Origin: JAGPUQ01 sp036961295
GTDB lineage: Bacteria > Pseudomonadota > Gammaproteobacteria > Pseudomonadales > Porticoccaceae
Reading direction: 5' to 3'
Length of the DNA: 64,000 nucleotides
Assembly: GCA_036961295.1 (NCBI GenBank)
Contig: JBALVX010000001.1
Span: 868,001-932,000 of the forward strand
Shown here: in pieces, positions 43,853 through 52,339 of the stretch
How the letters are laid out: the number at the start of each line of letters is the position of its first letter
How positions within the stretch are numbered: position 1 is the stretch's first letter
Program-made: the position numbers and the translations under genes
Notes under the pieces: model-generated
Seen by the model: only the letters and a program-made list of their open reading frames with translations
Databases searched by the model: none
Told to the model about the DNA's origin: nothing

Positions 43853-44756
43853 GCTCGTCACTCTCCACAGTGGCTGTTCTTCCGGACACGTGAATCGGCC
43901 CAAAAGATTCATTTTGTACAATTTCAATCAACGCTTCTTTGACTAACTCCATCATTGCCAGAAACGTTACGACAACACCCAGCCGACCTTCGTCGGTGCG
44001 GAATAAGGCGATAAAAGGGATGAATTTTTCGCCGCGCAGCTGATCCAGTATCTCGGTCATACGCTCTCGCGTAGACAGCGTCTCTAACTGAACATGGTGA
44101 TGTTCGGTTAAGGCGGCTCGGCGCATCACTTCCGCTACGGCGAGCAATAACTCTCGGAAATCTACATCGGGCTGCGGTTGTTCAAGTTTGTGCTCTGGCT
44201 GCTTGGCGGTGGCGATATGCACATCGCGCTCGAGGCGAGTCAGCGTGTCGATATCTTCAGCGGCTTGCTTAAAACGCTCGTATTCCTGCAAGCGTCGGAT
44301 CAGCTCGGCACGGGGGTCGTCCTCGTCCTCCACCTCTCTTTGTCGAGGCAGCAGCATGCGCGATTTAATTTCCGCTAGCATCGCCGCCATCAGCAGATAC
44401 TCTGCTGCCAGCTCGAGCTTTATGGCTTCCATCATCGCGATGTAACCAATGTACTGGCGAGTAATTTCGGCGACGTTGATTTCAAGAATATCGAGATTTT
44501 GGCGTTTGATCAGATACAGCAACAGATCGAGAGGGCCTTCGAAGGTTTCCAGCACCACTTCCAGGGCTTCTGGCGGGATGTAGAGATCCTTCGGCATCTG
44601 GGTGACTTTTTCACCGTGGACGATGGCAAAGGGGAACTCCCCCTGCGCAGTGCGAGCGCCGGTCATTGGGGCTTCTAGTGGGTCCGGCTGACCAGCTATT
44701 TTCTCTGCAATTGGCTCGGGTAAAGGAGCAGTTTGTTCTGCGCTATCGGTACTCAC
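43845..44756 (-). CDS. scpA: Segregation and condensation protein ScpA (kleisin)
   Basis: Kleisin subunit bridging SMC heads, 303 residues. A 55-residue N-terminal extension precedes the kleisin start, EVVLETFEGPLDLLLYLIKRQNLDILEINVAEITRQY. MLAEIKSRMLLPR is also diagnostic, and the C-terminal winged helix ends ALIEIVQNESFGPI. The start is GTG with GGGGAGA upstream. The SMC partner is encoded about 11 kb away at 55328-58831. Confidence 0.95.
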   Translation of the reverse strand: MSTDSAEQTAPLPEPIAEKIAGQPDPLEAPMTGARTAQGEFPFAIVHGEKVTQMPKDLYIPPEALEVVLETFEGPLDLLLYLIKRQNLDILEINVAEITRQYIGYIAMMEAIKLELAAEYLLMAAMLAEIKSRMLLPRQREVEDEDDPRAELIRRLQEYERFKQAAEDIDTLTRLERDVHIATAKQPEHKLEQPQPDVDFRELLLAVAEVMRRAALTEHHHVQLETLSTRERMTEILDQLRGEKFIPFIALFRTDEGRLGVVVTFLAMMELVKEALIEIVQNESFGPIHVSGRTATVESDERG

Positions 44757-44850
44757 ATATTCTCCCCTGATTTCTGGATGTCATTATACGGTGATCGCAG
44801 ACCGGGGACAGATGTTTTAAGAGAAAAGCCAATACTAACGGTGGTAAATA

Positions 44851-45477
44851 CTAACAACCAAAGACCTGGGGGTCGCCCATGCCCGCCCGCAGCAACAGCG
44901 GGTGGTCGCCGCTGAAATCAATCACGGTGGTAGGTTCCAGGCCACAATAGCCTCCATCCACAAACACATCGACGTGTTGTAACAACCAGTCTTTGATGTC
45001 TTCCGGGTCAGTTAAGGGCTTGTCATTACCGGGAGGAATCACGGTAACGCTCATCAAGGGCTCCCCCAGTTCAGCGAGTAAGCCCTGTGCGATGGCGTTA
45101 TCGGGCACCCGTAGACCAATGGTTTTACGCTTAGGGTGAAGCAAGCGTCGGGGCACTTCCGAGGTGGCCTGCAAAATTAGCGTGTATGGCCCCGGTGTAT
45201 TGGCCTTAAGTTGCCGAAACAGCTGGTTATCGACTTTGGCATAGGTGCCTAGCTCCGACAAATCCCGGCACATTAAGGTGAAATTATGGTGTTTGTCCAG
45301 CCGCCTGATCCGGCGGATTTTATCGACTGCGGCTTTGTCGCCGAGATGGCAGCCCAGCGCGTAGGCCGAATCGGTGGGATAGACCACAATCGCCCCAGCA
45401 CGAATTCGCTCGGCGACCTGCACAAGCAAGCGCTGCTGGGGGTTGTCTGGATGAATGTACACAATGTCAGCGGTCAC
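44851..45477 (-). CDS. yciO: YciO-type Sua5/YrdC family protein
   Basis: YrdC-domain protein of about 208 residues. YIHPDNPQQRLL at the start, AIVVYPTDSAYALGCHLGDK, HNFTLMCRDLSELGTYAKVDN and RKTIGLRVPDNAIAQGLL match E. coli YciO almost motif for motif. YciO has the threonylcarbamoyl-AMP fold, but its role relative to TsaC is less clear. I chose the GTG at 45477 (VTADIVYIHP) because it matches the YciO N-terminus. Another GTG at 45516 is possible. Confidence 0.9.
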   Translation of the reverse strand: MTADIVYIHPDNPQQRLLVQVAERIRAGAIVVYPTDSAYALGCHLGDKAAVDKIRRIRRLDKHHNFTLMCRDLSELGTYAKVDNQLFRQLKANTPGPYTLILQATSEVPRRLLHPKRKTIGLRVPDNAIAQGLLAELGEPLMSVTVIPPGNDKPLTDPEDIKDWLLQHVDVFVDGGYCGLEPTTVIDFSGDHPLLLRAGMGDPQVFGC

Positions 45478-45665
45478 GGGGCGTGTTCCCAGTCTGCCGA
45501 GTGAAGGGAGCCGCACTATACGGCGCGCTAGATAAAATAGCTAACCCATCAATTCTCGATTTACCTGGCCTGATACGAGTAAAGGTCGTGCTAAATACCT
45601 CGCAAGCCGTTAAAATTTGCGCTTCGCATACCAGCACCCTTCTATACGAGTAACGCCCCATTACT

Positions 45666-46442
45666 ATGAACCCTAGCGAACCTACATCAACGCCTGCATC
45701 AGCACCTACGCCAACACCCGCGCCAGCTCGGGAAAATATGTTGCTCAATATCGGCTTTAACATCCTGTTGCCGACCCTGATATTAATGAAACTGAGTGGC
45801 CCCGAGGCGCTAGGCACCACCTGGGCCTTGATTGTCGCACTGCTGTTCCCCATCGCTTACGGGGTACGTGATTTTGTGGTGCGCCGCAAATTCAATTTCT
45901 TCTCAGCGCTGGGCGTGGTCAGCGTGTTGCTCACCGGTGGTATTAGCCTGCTGGAACTGGACCCTCGTTATCTGGCCATCAAGGAGGCGGCGATTCCCGG
46001 CATTATCGGCCTGGTAGTGCTGATTTCGGTCAAAACTCGCTACCCGCTGATTCGCACCATGCTGTTTAACGATGCGGTGCTTGAAACTGAAAAAATAAAT
46101 GCCGAACTTGAGCAGCGTGCTCAACAAAGAGCCTTCGATAAACGTATGAGCAATAGCTCCTATATTGTCGCCTCTTCGTTTTTTCTGTCGTCCTGCTTGA
46201 ACTACATTTTGGCTACCGCCATTGTCACCGCCAACCCCGGCAGCGTCACTTACAACGAACAACTGGGCAAGCTCACGGCATTAAGCTATCCAGTGATCGC
46301 GATTCCCGCCACTATTATTATGATTGGCGCTATGATTTACCTGTTTCGCGGCATCACCCAGCTCACCGGACTGTCTTTCGAAGATATGATTCGGCAACAT
46401 CATCAACCCAAAAAGCAGCAACAAGAGAAGGAAACGCCCTAA
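45666..46442 (+). CDS. VC0807-like integral membrane protein
   Basis: Membrane protein of 258 residues with five to six helices. Pro/Ala/Thr low-complexity residues at 8-22 (TSTPASAPTPTPAPA) precede NIGFNILLPTLILMKLSG. It resembles the VC0807-like group, distantly reminiscent of the YciB septation protein, and that link is only tentative. The stop overlaps the yciI start (TAATG), so the two are coupled. The function is unknown. Confidence 0.6.
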   Translation: MNPSEPTSTPASAPTPTPAPARENMLLNIGFNILLPTLILMKLSGPEALGTTWALIVALLFPIAYGVRDFVVRRKFNFFSALGVVSVLLTGGISLLELDPRYLAIKEAAIPGIIGLVVLISVKTRYPLIRTMLFNDAVLETEKINAELEQRAQQRAFDKRMSNSSYIVASSFFLSSCLNYILATAIVTANPGSVTYNEQLGKLTALSYPVIAIPATIIMIGAMIYLFRGITQLTGLSFEDMIRQHHQPKKQQQEKETP

Positions 46443-46741
46443 TGTGGTATGTGTTTATTTGCGAAGATGTAGAAAATAGCCTCTCTGCGCGACTTGCAGC
46501 CCGGCCCGCTCATTTAGCGCGTGCGCAACAGTTGATAGATCAGGGTCGGCTCTTTGTGGCCGGGCCGAATCCGGCGATTGACAGCGAAACACCAGGAGAA
46601 GCTGGCTTTACCGGCAGCATCATCATTGCCGAGTTTGAGTCCTTAGTCGCAGCCCAAAGCTGGATCGATGCCGACCCCTATGTCGCCGCAGGGGTTTATC
46701 GCTCTGTCGTCGTCAAACCCTTCAAAAAGGCCCTTCCCTAG
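46442..46741 (+). CDS. yciI: YciI family protein
   Basis: Small dimeric ferredoxin-like-fold protein of 99 residues. MWYVFICEDVENSLSAR, RPAHLARAQQLIDQGRLFVAGP and IIAEFESLVAAQSWIDADPYV give the usual YciI pattern, including the His of the RPAHL motif. The biochemical role is not established for this group. Translationally coupled to the membrane protein upstream. Confidence 0.93.
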   Translation: MWYVFICEDVENSLSARLAARPAHLARAQQLIDQGRLFVAGPNPAIDSETPGEAGFTGSIIIAEFESLVAAQSWIDADPYVAAGVYRSVVVKPFKKALP

Positions 46742-46876
46742 TAAACGGCCCTAACGGACAGCCTTAACAGGCGGCCCTGGCCCGCGATGTTTAACAGCAG
46801 CCACATGTTCGCTTAAACATTGAGAACTGGTCCCGGTGCATTCCGCACCACTCTCACTTAAAATAGATAGCACACA

Positions 46877-47587
46877 ATGAATAAAGCTCTGGTATCCAAT
46901 ATTATGTCCCCATCTAAATTATCCACACCAAAACTTTTTATGGCACTTGTATTCTTATTGTGGAACACAGCTGCTTCAGCAGCCACCCAATATATTTCAG
47001 ATCAACTTTTGGTGCCCTTGCGCAGTAGTCCCTGTAACAGTTGCAAAATCATCCACCAGGGTTTGAAATCTGGCCTTGCGCTACAGGTACTCAACACCGA
47101 GGCTAGCTGGACCGAGGTGAAAACGCCCAACGGCACCCGCGGATGGATTCCCAACCAGTATTTAAGTGCCGAGCCCGTCGCCCGAGACTTACTCGACAGC
47201 TATCGCGTGCAGGCCGAAGGACTCGACGAGGAAAACATTCGGCTCAAAACACAACAAGATGTGCTCAGTGAAGAAAACACCTTATTAAAAAAGCAGTTAC
47301 TCGACCTTGGCAGCAGCAATACTTCTGTCAACGAAGAACTCGCTAACATTCGCAATATTTCTGCGGACGCTGTTAATTTGTATGAACAAAACCGCGAATT
47401 ACTAACGCGTAACAAAGTATTACAAACCGATATTGACATACTCACCGCAACCAAAGAACAGCTGGAAAAAAATCAGCTTCAGCGTTGGTTTATCTACGGT
47501 GGCTTTCTGGTATTTCTCGGCGCTCTCCTCAGCGTACTAATACCACGACTGAAACCTAAAGGCAGAGGTTATTCCGAATGGAAATAA
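46877..47587 (+). CDS. SH3-domain periplasmic protein (YgiM-like)
   Basis: Membrane-anchored protein of 236 residues. A signal-like segment (LFMALVFLLWNTAASAA) precedes an SH3b domain (YISDQLLVPLRSSPCNSCKII to GTRGWIPNQYLS), a coiled coil of about 100 residues and a final membrane helix WFIYGGFLVFLGALLSVLIP. This is the YgiM/SH3-and-anchor architecture. Its role in the envelope is unknown. The end overlaps the next gene. Confidence 0.82.
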   Translation: MNKALVSNIMSPSKLSTPKLFMALVFLLWNTAASAATQYISDQLLVPLRSSPCNSCKIIHQGLKSGLALQVLNTEASWTEVKTPNGTRGWIPNQYLSAEPVARDLLDSYRVQAEGLDEENIRLKTQQDVLSEENTLLKKQLLDLGSSNTSVNEELANIRNISADAVNLYEQNRELLTRNKVLQTDIDILTATKEQLEKNQLQRWFIYGGFLVFLGALLSVLIPRLKPKGRGYSEWK

Positions 47588-48282
47588 TTGCGTTCTGTAA
47601 AGCCAGGTTACAGCGTACAAGCCGATCTACTGTTCAATCGAAAATGCAATCGAGAATTCAGTTGAGAGGACCCTTGATGTTGACAGTGTTGTCGGTATTC
47701 GCCCTGGCAATTTCCGAGGCACACGCGGAACCAGGGTCGGAAGCTCCCCCGAACGATACGCCGATTGTCGCAATCTCAACAACTATGGGGAGCTTTTCCC
47801 TAGAACTATATCCACAGCACGCCCCCGCCACCGTTGCCAATTTTTTACAATATGTTGATCAAGGTTTTTACAACGATGTTATTTTTCATCGTGTAATGGA
47901 AGACTTTGTTATTCAAACTGGGGGCTTTGATGCACAGCGCCAGGAACGAGAAACGGGGCAATCCGTAAAAAACGAATCCATTATGGGGCCTGACAATGAC
48001 CGCGGCACACTCGCCATGGCTAGAACCAGTCACCCGGACAGTGCCCGTGCGCAGTTTTATATCAACCTTAAAGATAATAATTTTTTAAATTCACATAAAA
48101 CTACGCCCGGCTACACCGTATTTGGAAAAGTGATTTCGGGAATGACTGTGATCGATAAAATTTCCGCAGTAAAAACCACTGACCTCGGTGGGCCCTTTGC
48201 GGCAATTCCCCTTGAGCCTGTTATTATTTTGAATGCACAGCGAGTCTCTCGTAACAGTGACAATGACCCAGCTCAGCGCTAA
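47578..48282 (+). CDS. Periplasmic cyclophilin-type peptidyl-prolyl isomerase
   Basis: Prolyl isomerase of 234 residues. A hydrophobic secretion signal (MLTVLSVFALAISEAHA) ends near residue 50. The cyclophilin core has TTMGSFSLELYPQHAPATVANF, FHRVMEDFVIQTGG and SARAQFYINLKDNNFLN. The ATG at 47578 overlaps the end of the YgiM-like gene by 10 nt. ATGs at 47644 and 47677 are alternatives, the last with GAGAGG just upstream, but it would leave the signal without a positive n-region. Probably PpiA-like. Confidence 0.88.
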   Translation: MEIIAFCKARLQRTSRSTVQSKMQSRIQLRGPLMLTVLSVFALAISEAHAEPGSEAPPNDTPIVAISTTMGSFSLELYPQHAPATVANFLQYVDQGFYNDVIFHRVMEDFVIQTGGFDAQRQERETGQSVKNESIMGPDNDRGTLAMARTSHPDSARAQFYINLKDNNFLNSHKTTPGYTVFGKVISGMTVIDKISAVKTTDLGGPFAAIPLEPVIILNAQRVSRNSDNDPAQR

Positions 48283-49036
48283 TCTCAATAAAATTGCGTT
48301 GATCCGTAACTCCAGAGATGGTGATTACCCCAGCGTTATTGAACATGCAAAAACCTGTCTGGCAGTGGGTGCCGACGGTATTACCGTGCATCCTCGACCG
48401 GATCAACGTCATATCCGGCCCCACGATGTATACGAGCTAGCGACACTTATCGCGGCTCACAATACATCCGATCAAGACATCGAATACAACATAGAAGGCA
48501 ACCCCTTTGCCGATGCTCAGGGCGCTTACCCCGGGCTACTGGCGTTAGCGCAACAAACCCGTCCCGATCAATGCACGCTGGTGCCCGACAACAACGACCA
48601 GCTCACCTCCGATCACGGCTTTGATTTAACGCGCTCGGGTAAAACCCTACAACCCATCATAGAGCAACTGCACGCGTGGGATATTCGAGTCAGCCTGTTT
48701 ATGGACCCCGAGCCCGCACAAATTGATCTCGCCCACGCCATCGGCGCGGATCGTATCGAACTCTATACAGGGCCCTATGCGGCGGCGGAAAAAAACCGTG
48801 ATGCGGATTCGAAAACTGCCGACACCCTATTTGAACGCTACGTTAAAGCCTCGCAACATGCCCATGACCTGGGCCTTGGCGTCAATGCCGGCCATGATCT
48901 CAACCTCGACAATCTGGCTAAGTTAAACACCCTGCCCGGTTTGCTCGAAGTCTCTATCGGTCACGCTTTGATTGTTGATGCCCTGGCTATGGGACTTGAG
49001 CAAGCGGTAATTCGTTATAAAAATTTGCTCGCTTAG
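48263..49036 (+). CDS. pdxJ: Pyridoxine 5'-phosphate synthase PdxJ
   Basis: TIM-barrel enzyme making pyridoxine 5'-phosphate, 257 residues. LSANLNKIALIRNSR, AVGADGITVHPRPDQRHIR, RIELYTGPYA and LGVNAGHDLNLDNL are conserved PdxJ segments. EYNIEGNPF replaces the LEMAVTEEM seen in E. coli-type PdxJ, which is closer to the form I associate with Bacteroidetes. The usual gammaproteobacterial recO neighbour is absent. The start overlaps the upstream gene by 20 nt; an ATG at 48233 is an alternative. Confidence 0.92.
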   Translation: MTQLSANLNKIALIRNSRDGDYPSVIEHAKTCLAVGADGITVHPRPDQRHIRPHDVYELATLIAAHNTSDQDIEYNIEGNPFADAQGAYPGLLALAQQTRPDQCTLVPDNNDQLTSDHGFDLTRSGKTLQPIIEQLHAWDIRVSLFMDPEPAQIDLAHAIGADRIELYTGPYAAAEKNRDADSKTADTLFERYVKASQHAHDLGLGVNAGHDLNLDNLAKLNTLPGLLEVSIGHALIVDALAMGLEQAVIRYKNLLA

Positions 49037-49078
49037 AAAAGCCGACACACCGCTTACGACTCTTCTACTATTCTTCGT

Positions 49079-49432
49079 CTACTCTTCGGCGCGCTGCTGA
49101 CACAACAAGCAGTACAGACTTTCAGGGCTAATATTAAGCCGTTCTAGACTGATCTGGTTTCCGCAGGACTCACAACAACCATAAATACCGTCGTCACCCG
49201 CAATCACGCTGAGCGCCCGCTCAACTTTGACTAAACGCTGCCGATACTGACTACGGCTAGCCTGGCTCATTTGTTGTTGCTGCATGGCATCCATGCGCGA
49301 CAAACGACCCACCACGGTCTGATCCAGCTCAACGACCTGACTCGCTGCGTCGGATAAATCCAGGTGCCCGAGCAATTCTTCACGCAAAGCGCTTAACTGC
49401 TGTTTAAATCCCTGTAACTGTTGATCATCCAT
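49079..49432 (-). CDS. DksA/TraR-family zinc-finger protein
   Basis: Small regulator of 117 residues. A predicted coiled-coil region (residues 1-80) is followed by a C4 zinc finger: YGCCESCGNQ and SLYCLLCQQR. The coiled-coil tip lacks an obvious DxxDxA motif like that of DksA, so it may not act on RNA polymerase in the same way. Read alone, convergent with pdxJ. Confidence 0.82.
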   Translation of the reverse strand: MDDQQLQGFKQQLSALREELLGHLDLSDAASQVVELDQTVVGRLSRMDAMQQQQMSQASRSQYRQRLVKVERALSVIAGDDGIYGCCESCGNQISLERLNISPESLYCLLCQQRAEE

Positions 49433-49488
49433 TATTTTATCGTCTACCCTAAAGTTTTTATATTAGCTTCATTATTCCAGTACAGATT

Positions 49489-49514
49489 TTCCCGCACAGA
49501 AATTCCCGCACAGA
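49489..49514. repeat. 14-bp-period tandem repeat upstream of the SpoU gene
   Basis: TTCCCGCACAGA occurs at 49489-49500 and 49503-49514, between two divergent genes. Confidence 0.9.
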
Positions 49515-49558
49515 TATAATAGCCGTCTTTTATCAAACTTATCGGATGCCTACAAACC

Positions 49559-50356
49559 GTGCCCTACGCAGACAAAAAACACTTCTTTGACCAAATGATT
49601 ACCGTCTATGGGCGCAAACCGGTACTGGAAGTGTTACGCGACCCAGCGATTCCGGTGTATCGACTGCATTTGGCGCAATCCAACCGCAGGGACAATAATA
49701 TCGACGAGATGTCGACGCTTGCCAGTCAGCGCGGTATTGAAGTTCACGAGCACAGCCGCGAACAACTATCGCGTATTTCAAAAAACAAACGTCAGGATCA
49801 AGGTGTAGCCGTCGATATTCAATGCTCATCGCATCGGGACTACCAGGATTTCTTGGCTGCCCAAAACGAACTGGTTGAAGGCGAAGAATCTATAATCGAA
49901 GCACCAGCCATGCAACTGATTGCGCTAGACCGCATTACCAATCCGCAAAATTTAGGCATGATCATTCGCTCGGTATGCGCCAGCCCCATGGACGGCCTGC
50001 TGCTACCGCGGGATGGCTGCGCATCGCTATCGGCACTGGTGATTAAGGCGAGCGCGGGCACCCTGTTCCGCTGCCCCCTGTTCCGCTGCGATAACCTCAA
50101 CCAGGCATTGACGGATTTTTCTCAACAGGGTGTCGACATCGTTACGCTGTCGGCGGACTCAAAGACTTCGCTACTCGATTACCAGCCTTCGGGATCGGTG
50201 GTTTATGTTTTGGGTAATGAAAGTGATGGGGTCTCGCCGGAGATTCGCGCCCTGGCCAACACCCATGTTTCCATCCCGATGAACCACGATGTGGAATCAC
50301 TCAATGTTGCCGTTACCGCAAGTCTGATTGCGTTTCGGGGCTTGCTTTCTAACTAG
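49559..50356 (+). CDS. TrmH/SpoU-family RNA 2'-O-methyltransferase
   Basis: SPOUT methyltransferase of 265 residues. An N-terminal substrate-binding part (ITVYGRKPVLEVL onward) precedes the SpoU motifs: NPQNLGMIIRSV, VLGNESDGVSPEI and IPMNHDVESLNVAVTASLIAF. It resembles RlmB-type enzymes but is diverged, so the target nucleotide is uncertain. The start used is GTG at 49559 after GGATG; an ATG at 49595 immediately before ITVYGRKP is also possible. Confidence 0.87.
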   Translation: MPYADKKHFFDQMITVYGRKPVLEVLRDPAIPVYRLHLAQSNRRDNNIDEMSTLASQRGIEVHEHSREQLSRISKNKRQDQGVAVDIQCSSHRDYQDFLAAQNELVEGEESIIEAPAMQLIALDRITNPQNLGMIIRSVCASPMDGLLLPRDGCASLSALVIKASAGTLFRCPLFRCDNLNQALTDFSQQGVDIVTLSADSKTSLLDYQPSGSVVYVLGNESDGVSPEIRALANTHVSIPMNHDVESLNVAVTASLIAFRGLLSN

Positions 50357-50418
50357 ATCTTTCTTTACTGGAGTGGAACTGCCTAAATCCTACTTGAGCT
50401 ATGCAGGTCTTGCTGAAG

Positions 50419-51588
50419 CTATACGGATTTTTCCGGAGTACGCCAAAGCTGACTAAACACACCTAACATCGATGCCAGCAAAGTACACACCCCAAGTATC
50501 ATCAGCGTCGATAACACACCCCAGTCCGCAATCAACTCACCGGCAAGCCAGGCGCCGATAGGCGCGGTACCAAAAAACGATAATTGATAAATCGAAATCA
50601 CCCTGGCTCTATGAGATTCCAAAGCTTCGGAGTGTGTCAGCACCCGACCCAAAGTAATCGACATTCCGGTAAACATACCCCACATGGCAATGCTCGGGAA
50701 TAAAGCCCAGAGCGGCAGATGCATTGCAATTAATATCAAAATCAGACCGCGACAAAACAAGCTTGTCACCAGCACCCGACCCGGATTGTCGAGCACTCCA
50801 CCCCAGCGTATAAATAATAAGTTGGCGAATAACACGCCGAAAGTAAAACTAAATTGCAGCGCCGCAAAAAACCAGGCTCCACCGTGATAGACCTCGCGGG
50901 TCATCAAGGGCATGGCCACCAGGTAAGCCCCAAAACCCAAAAACCCCGTTGCACCCACCACGCTCATTAACGCTCGCAAGCGAGGATGGCGCCACACTTC
51001 TACAAAACCAGAAATAATCCCGAGCTTTTCGCGATAACGCCCACCCGGTATACCTTCATGCGGCGGCTGACTGCGGCGGAACATAAGCGCCGCGGTTACA
51101 ACCATGATCATCTGCATACATAGCAGAGTGGTCAGGCCGACCAGATCAAACAGCCCCGCCGCCAACACCCCAAGACTTTGAGCGGCAAATTGCACAAAAG
51201 TAGAGCGAGCCACCGACTGCTGTAATGTGGACACATAGACCTGCGGCAATAAACTTTCCCGCGCTGGCTGTACAAAGGCGGTAATCGAGCCATAACAAAG
51301 GGCAAACAAAATTAACCAGGAGTAATCTAGATTGCCACTCAGGTTCGCCCACAACAGTAAAACGAAGGGCAGGCTATACAGCATAAATAATCGGAACAGA
51401 TGGCTACCGAGATGAAGCTTGTCCGAAATGGCCCCGCCCAACACAATAAACAACAAACTGGGCAACATCACGGCGGACTGCGCCAGGCCAACGCGCTCGG
51501 CGGGCTCGTTGAGCACACCAACTACCAGCCAGGGAAAAATAACTACTTGCAGGCCCATAGCACCAGCACCCGCACCGACGCCGGACAA
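50419..51588 (-). CDS. MFS exporter, enterobactin-exporter-like
   Basis: Major facilitator protein of at least 389 residues with about 12 helices. GLAQSAVMLPSLLFIVLGGAISDKLH spans TM2 to the conserved loop, and GSITAFVQPARESLLPQV is typical of the MFS_3 (EntS-like) group. The apparent start is TTG at 51588. Immediately upstream, in frame, the codons read FRYYLSG and continue to a stop at 51690 without ATG or GTG. The protein may therefore start earlier at a rare codon (for example ATT at 51648 after GAGG). The substrate is unknown. Confidence 0.8.
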   Translation of the reverse strand: MSGVGAGAGAMGLQVVIFPWLVVGVLNEPAERVGLAQSAVMLPSLLFIVLGGAISDKLHLGSHLFRLFMLYSLPFVLLLWANLSGNLDYSWLILFALCYGSITAFVQPARESLLPQVYVSTLQQSVARSTFVQFAAQSLGVLAAGLFDLVGLTTLLCMQMIMVVTAALMFRRSQPPHEGIPGGRYREKLGIISGFVEVWRHPRLRALMSVVGATGFLGFGAYLVAMPLMTREVYHGGAWFFAALQFSFTFGVLFANLLFIRWGGVLDNPGRVLVTSLFCRGLILILIAMHLPLWALFPSIAMWGMFTGMSITLGRVLTHSEALESHRARVISIYQLSFFGTAPIGAWLAGELIADWGVLSTLMILGVCTLLASMLGVFSQLWRTPEKSV

Positions 51589-51880
51589 ATAATAACGGAA
51601 TCGGTTTGCCGCCCGTTTCAGTTCTGCTTGAGCTGGATCTGTTTGAATGCGAGTAGCCTCGTAGTAAAAACCGAGTGATAAACCTTGCTAGTAAAATAAA
51701 TCCTACTGGTAAAAGCAGCAATACGCGCAGCTCAAACTAACTGCCTGCGTTAGTCGTCAGCGTGTCTTGTAAGATTATCTTAGCGAGCAATTATTGACGG
51801 CCCTTAGCAAGTAAAAAAGTATTGCCTCAGATTGGCCGCAGAGAATCGAATAAAGTCAGAGTGAATTAAAATCAGAGTCA

Positions 51881-52300
51881 TTAGAGCCAGCTTTCACGAC
51901 TCCATTCGCAACGCACCTGAATGTCTCCGCTACCTGGGCTATGAAAGGCTGAATCGCTGTCCCACTGAAAACTGTGCAGGCCCGACGCTTCTGTTTCCAG
52001 GTGAACAATGGCGGACACCCAAAACATTTGGGCCAGTAAACTTTCAAATTTCTCCATCCACAATTGCCACTCGTGCTCGACGCCCTGATAGGATGCGCCG
52101 AAATGAAAGACTTCGGTGTGGGGCTCGTTAAGCACTAAAAACTGATCGCTCGAGGAAAACATATCCCGGCTCAATAAGGGCCAGTGCTCCGCAGACGGCA
52201 GCGTCGACATCGCTGAACGATTGGTAATCACTCGATCGCGAGCATCGCCGTCATAGACGCTGTCTTTAATGCAACCGTACACAATTGATTCTGCTTCCAC
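51881..52300 (-). CDS. Hypothetical protein downstream of ligA
   Basis: Soluble protein of 139 residues that I do not recognise. It begins MEAESIVYGCIKDSVYDG at a GTG start with a strong GGAGG 5 nt upstream. It is rich in Trp, Glu and Ser and lacks membrane segments. It lies 39 nt downstream of ligA on the same strand, so it is probably co-transcribed with smc-zipA-ligA. The strong ribosome-binding site and normal codon use support a real gene. Confidence 0.7.
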   Translation of the reverse strand: MEAESIVYGCIKDSVYDGDARDRVITNRSAMSTLPSAEHWPLLSRDMFSSSDQFLVLNEPHTEVFHFGASYQGVEHEWQLWMEKFESLLAQMFWVSAIVHLETEASGLHSFQWDSDSAFHSPGSGDIQVRCEWSRESWL

Positions 52301-52339
52301 GGATCCTCCTACCCCTTCTGTAAGCCTAGTCTAGCAGGC

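Noticed and set aside
44178..44445. Plus-strand open frames inside scpA
   Set aside because: Antisense to a conserved kleisin gene, with no independent evidence of coding.
51404..51721. 105-codon minus-strand frame overlapping the MFS gene start
   Set aside because: It is out of frame with the conserved MFS protein, its Arg-rich composition is that of a shadow frame, and it has no domain.
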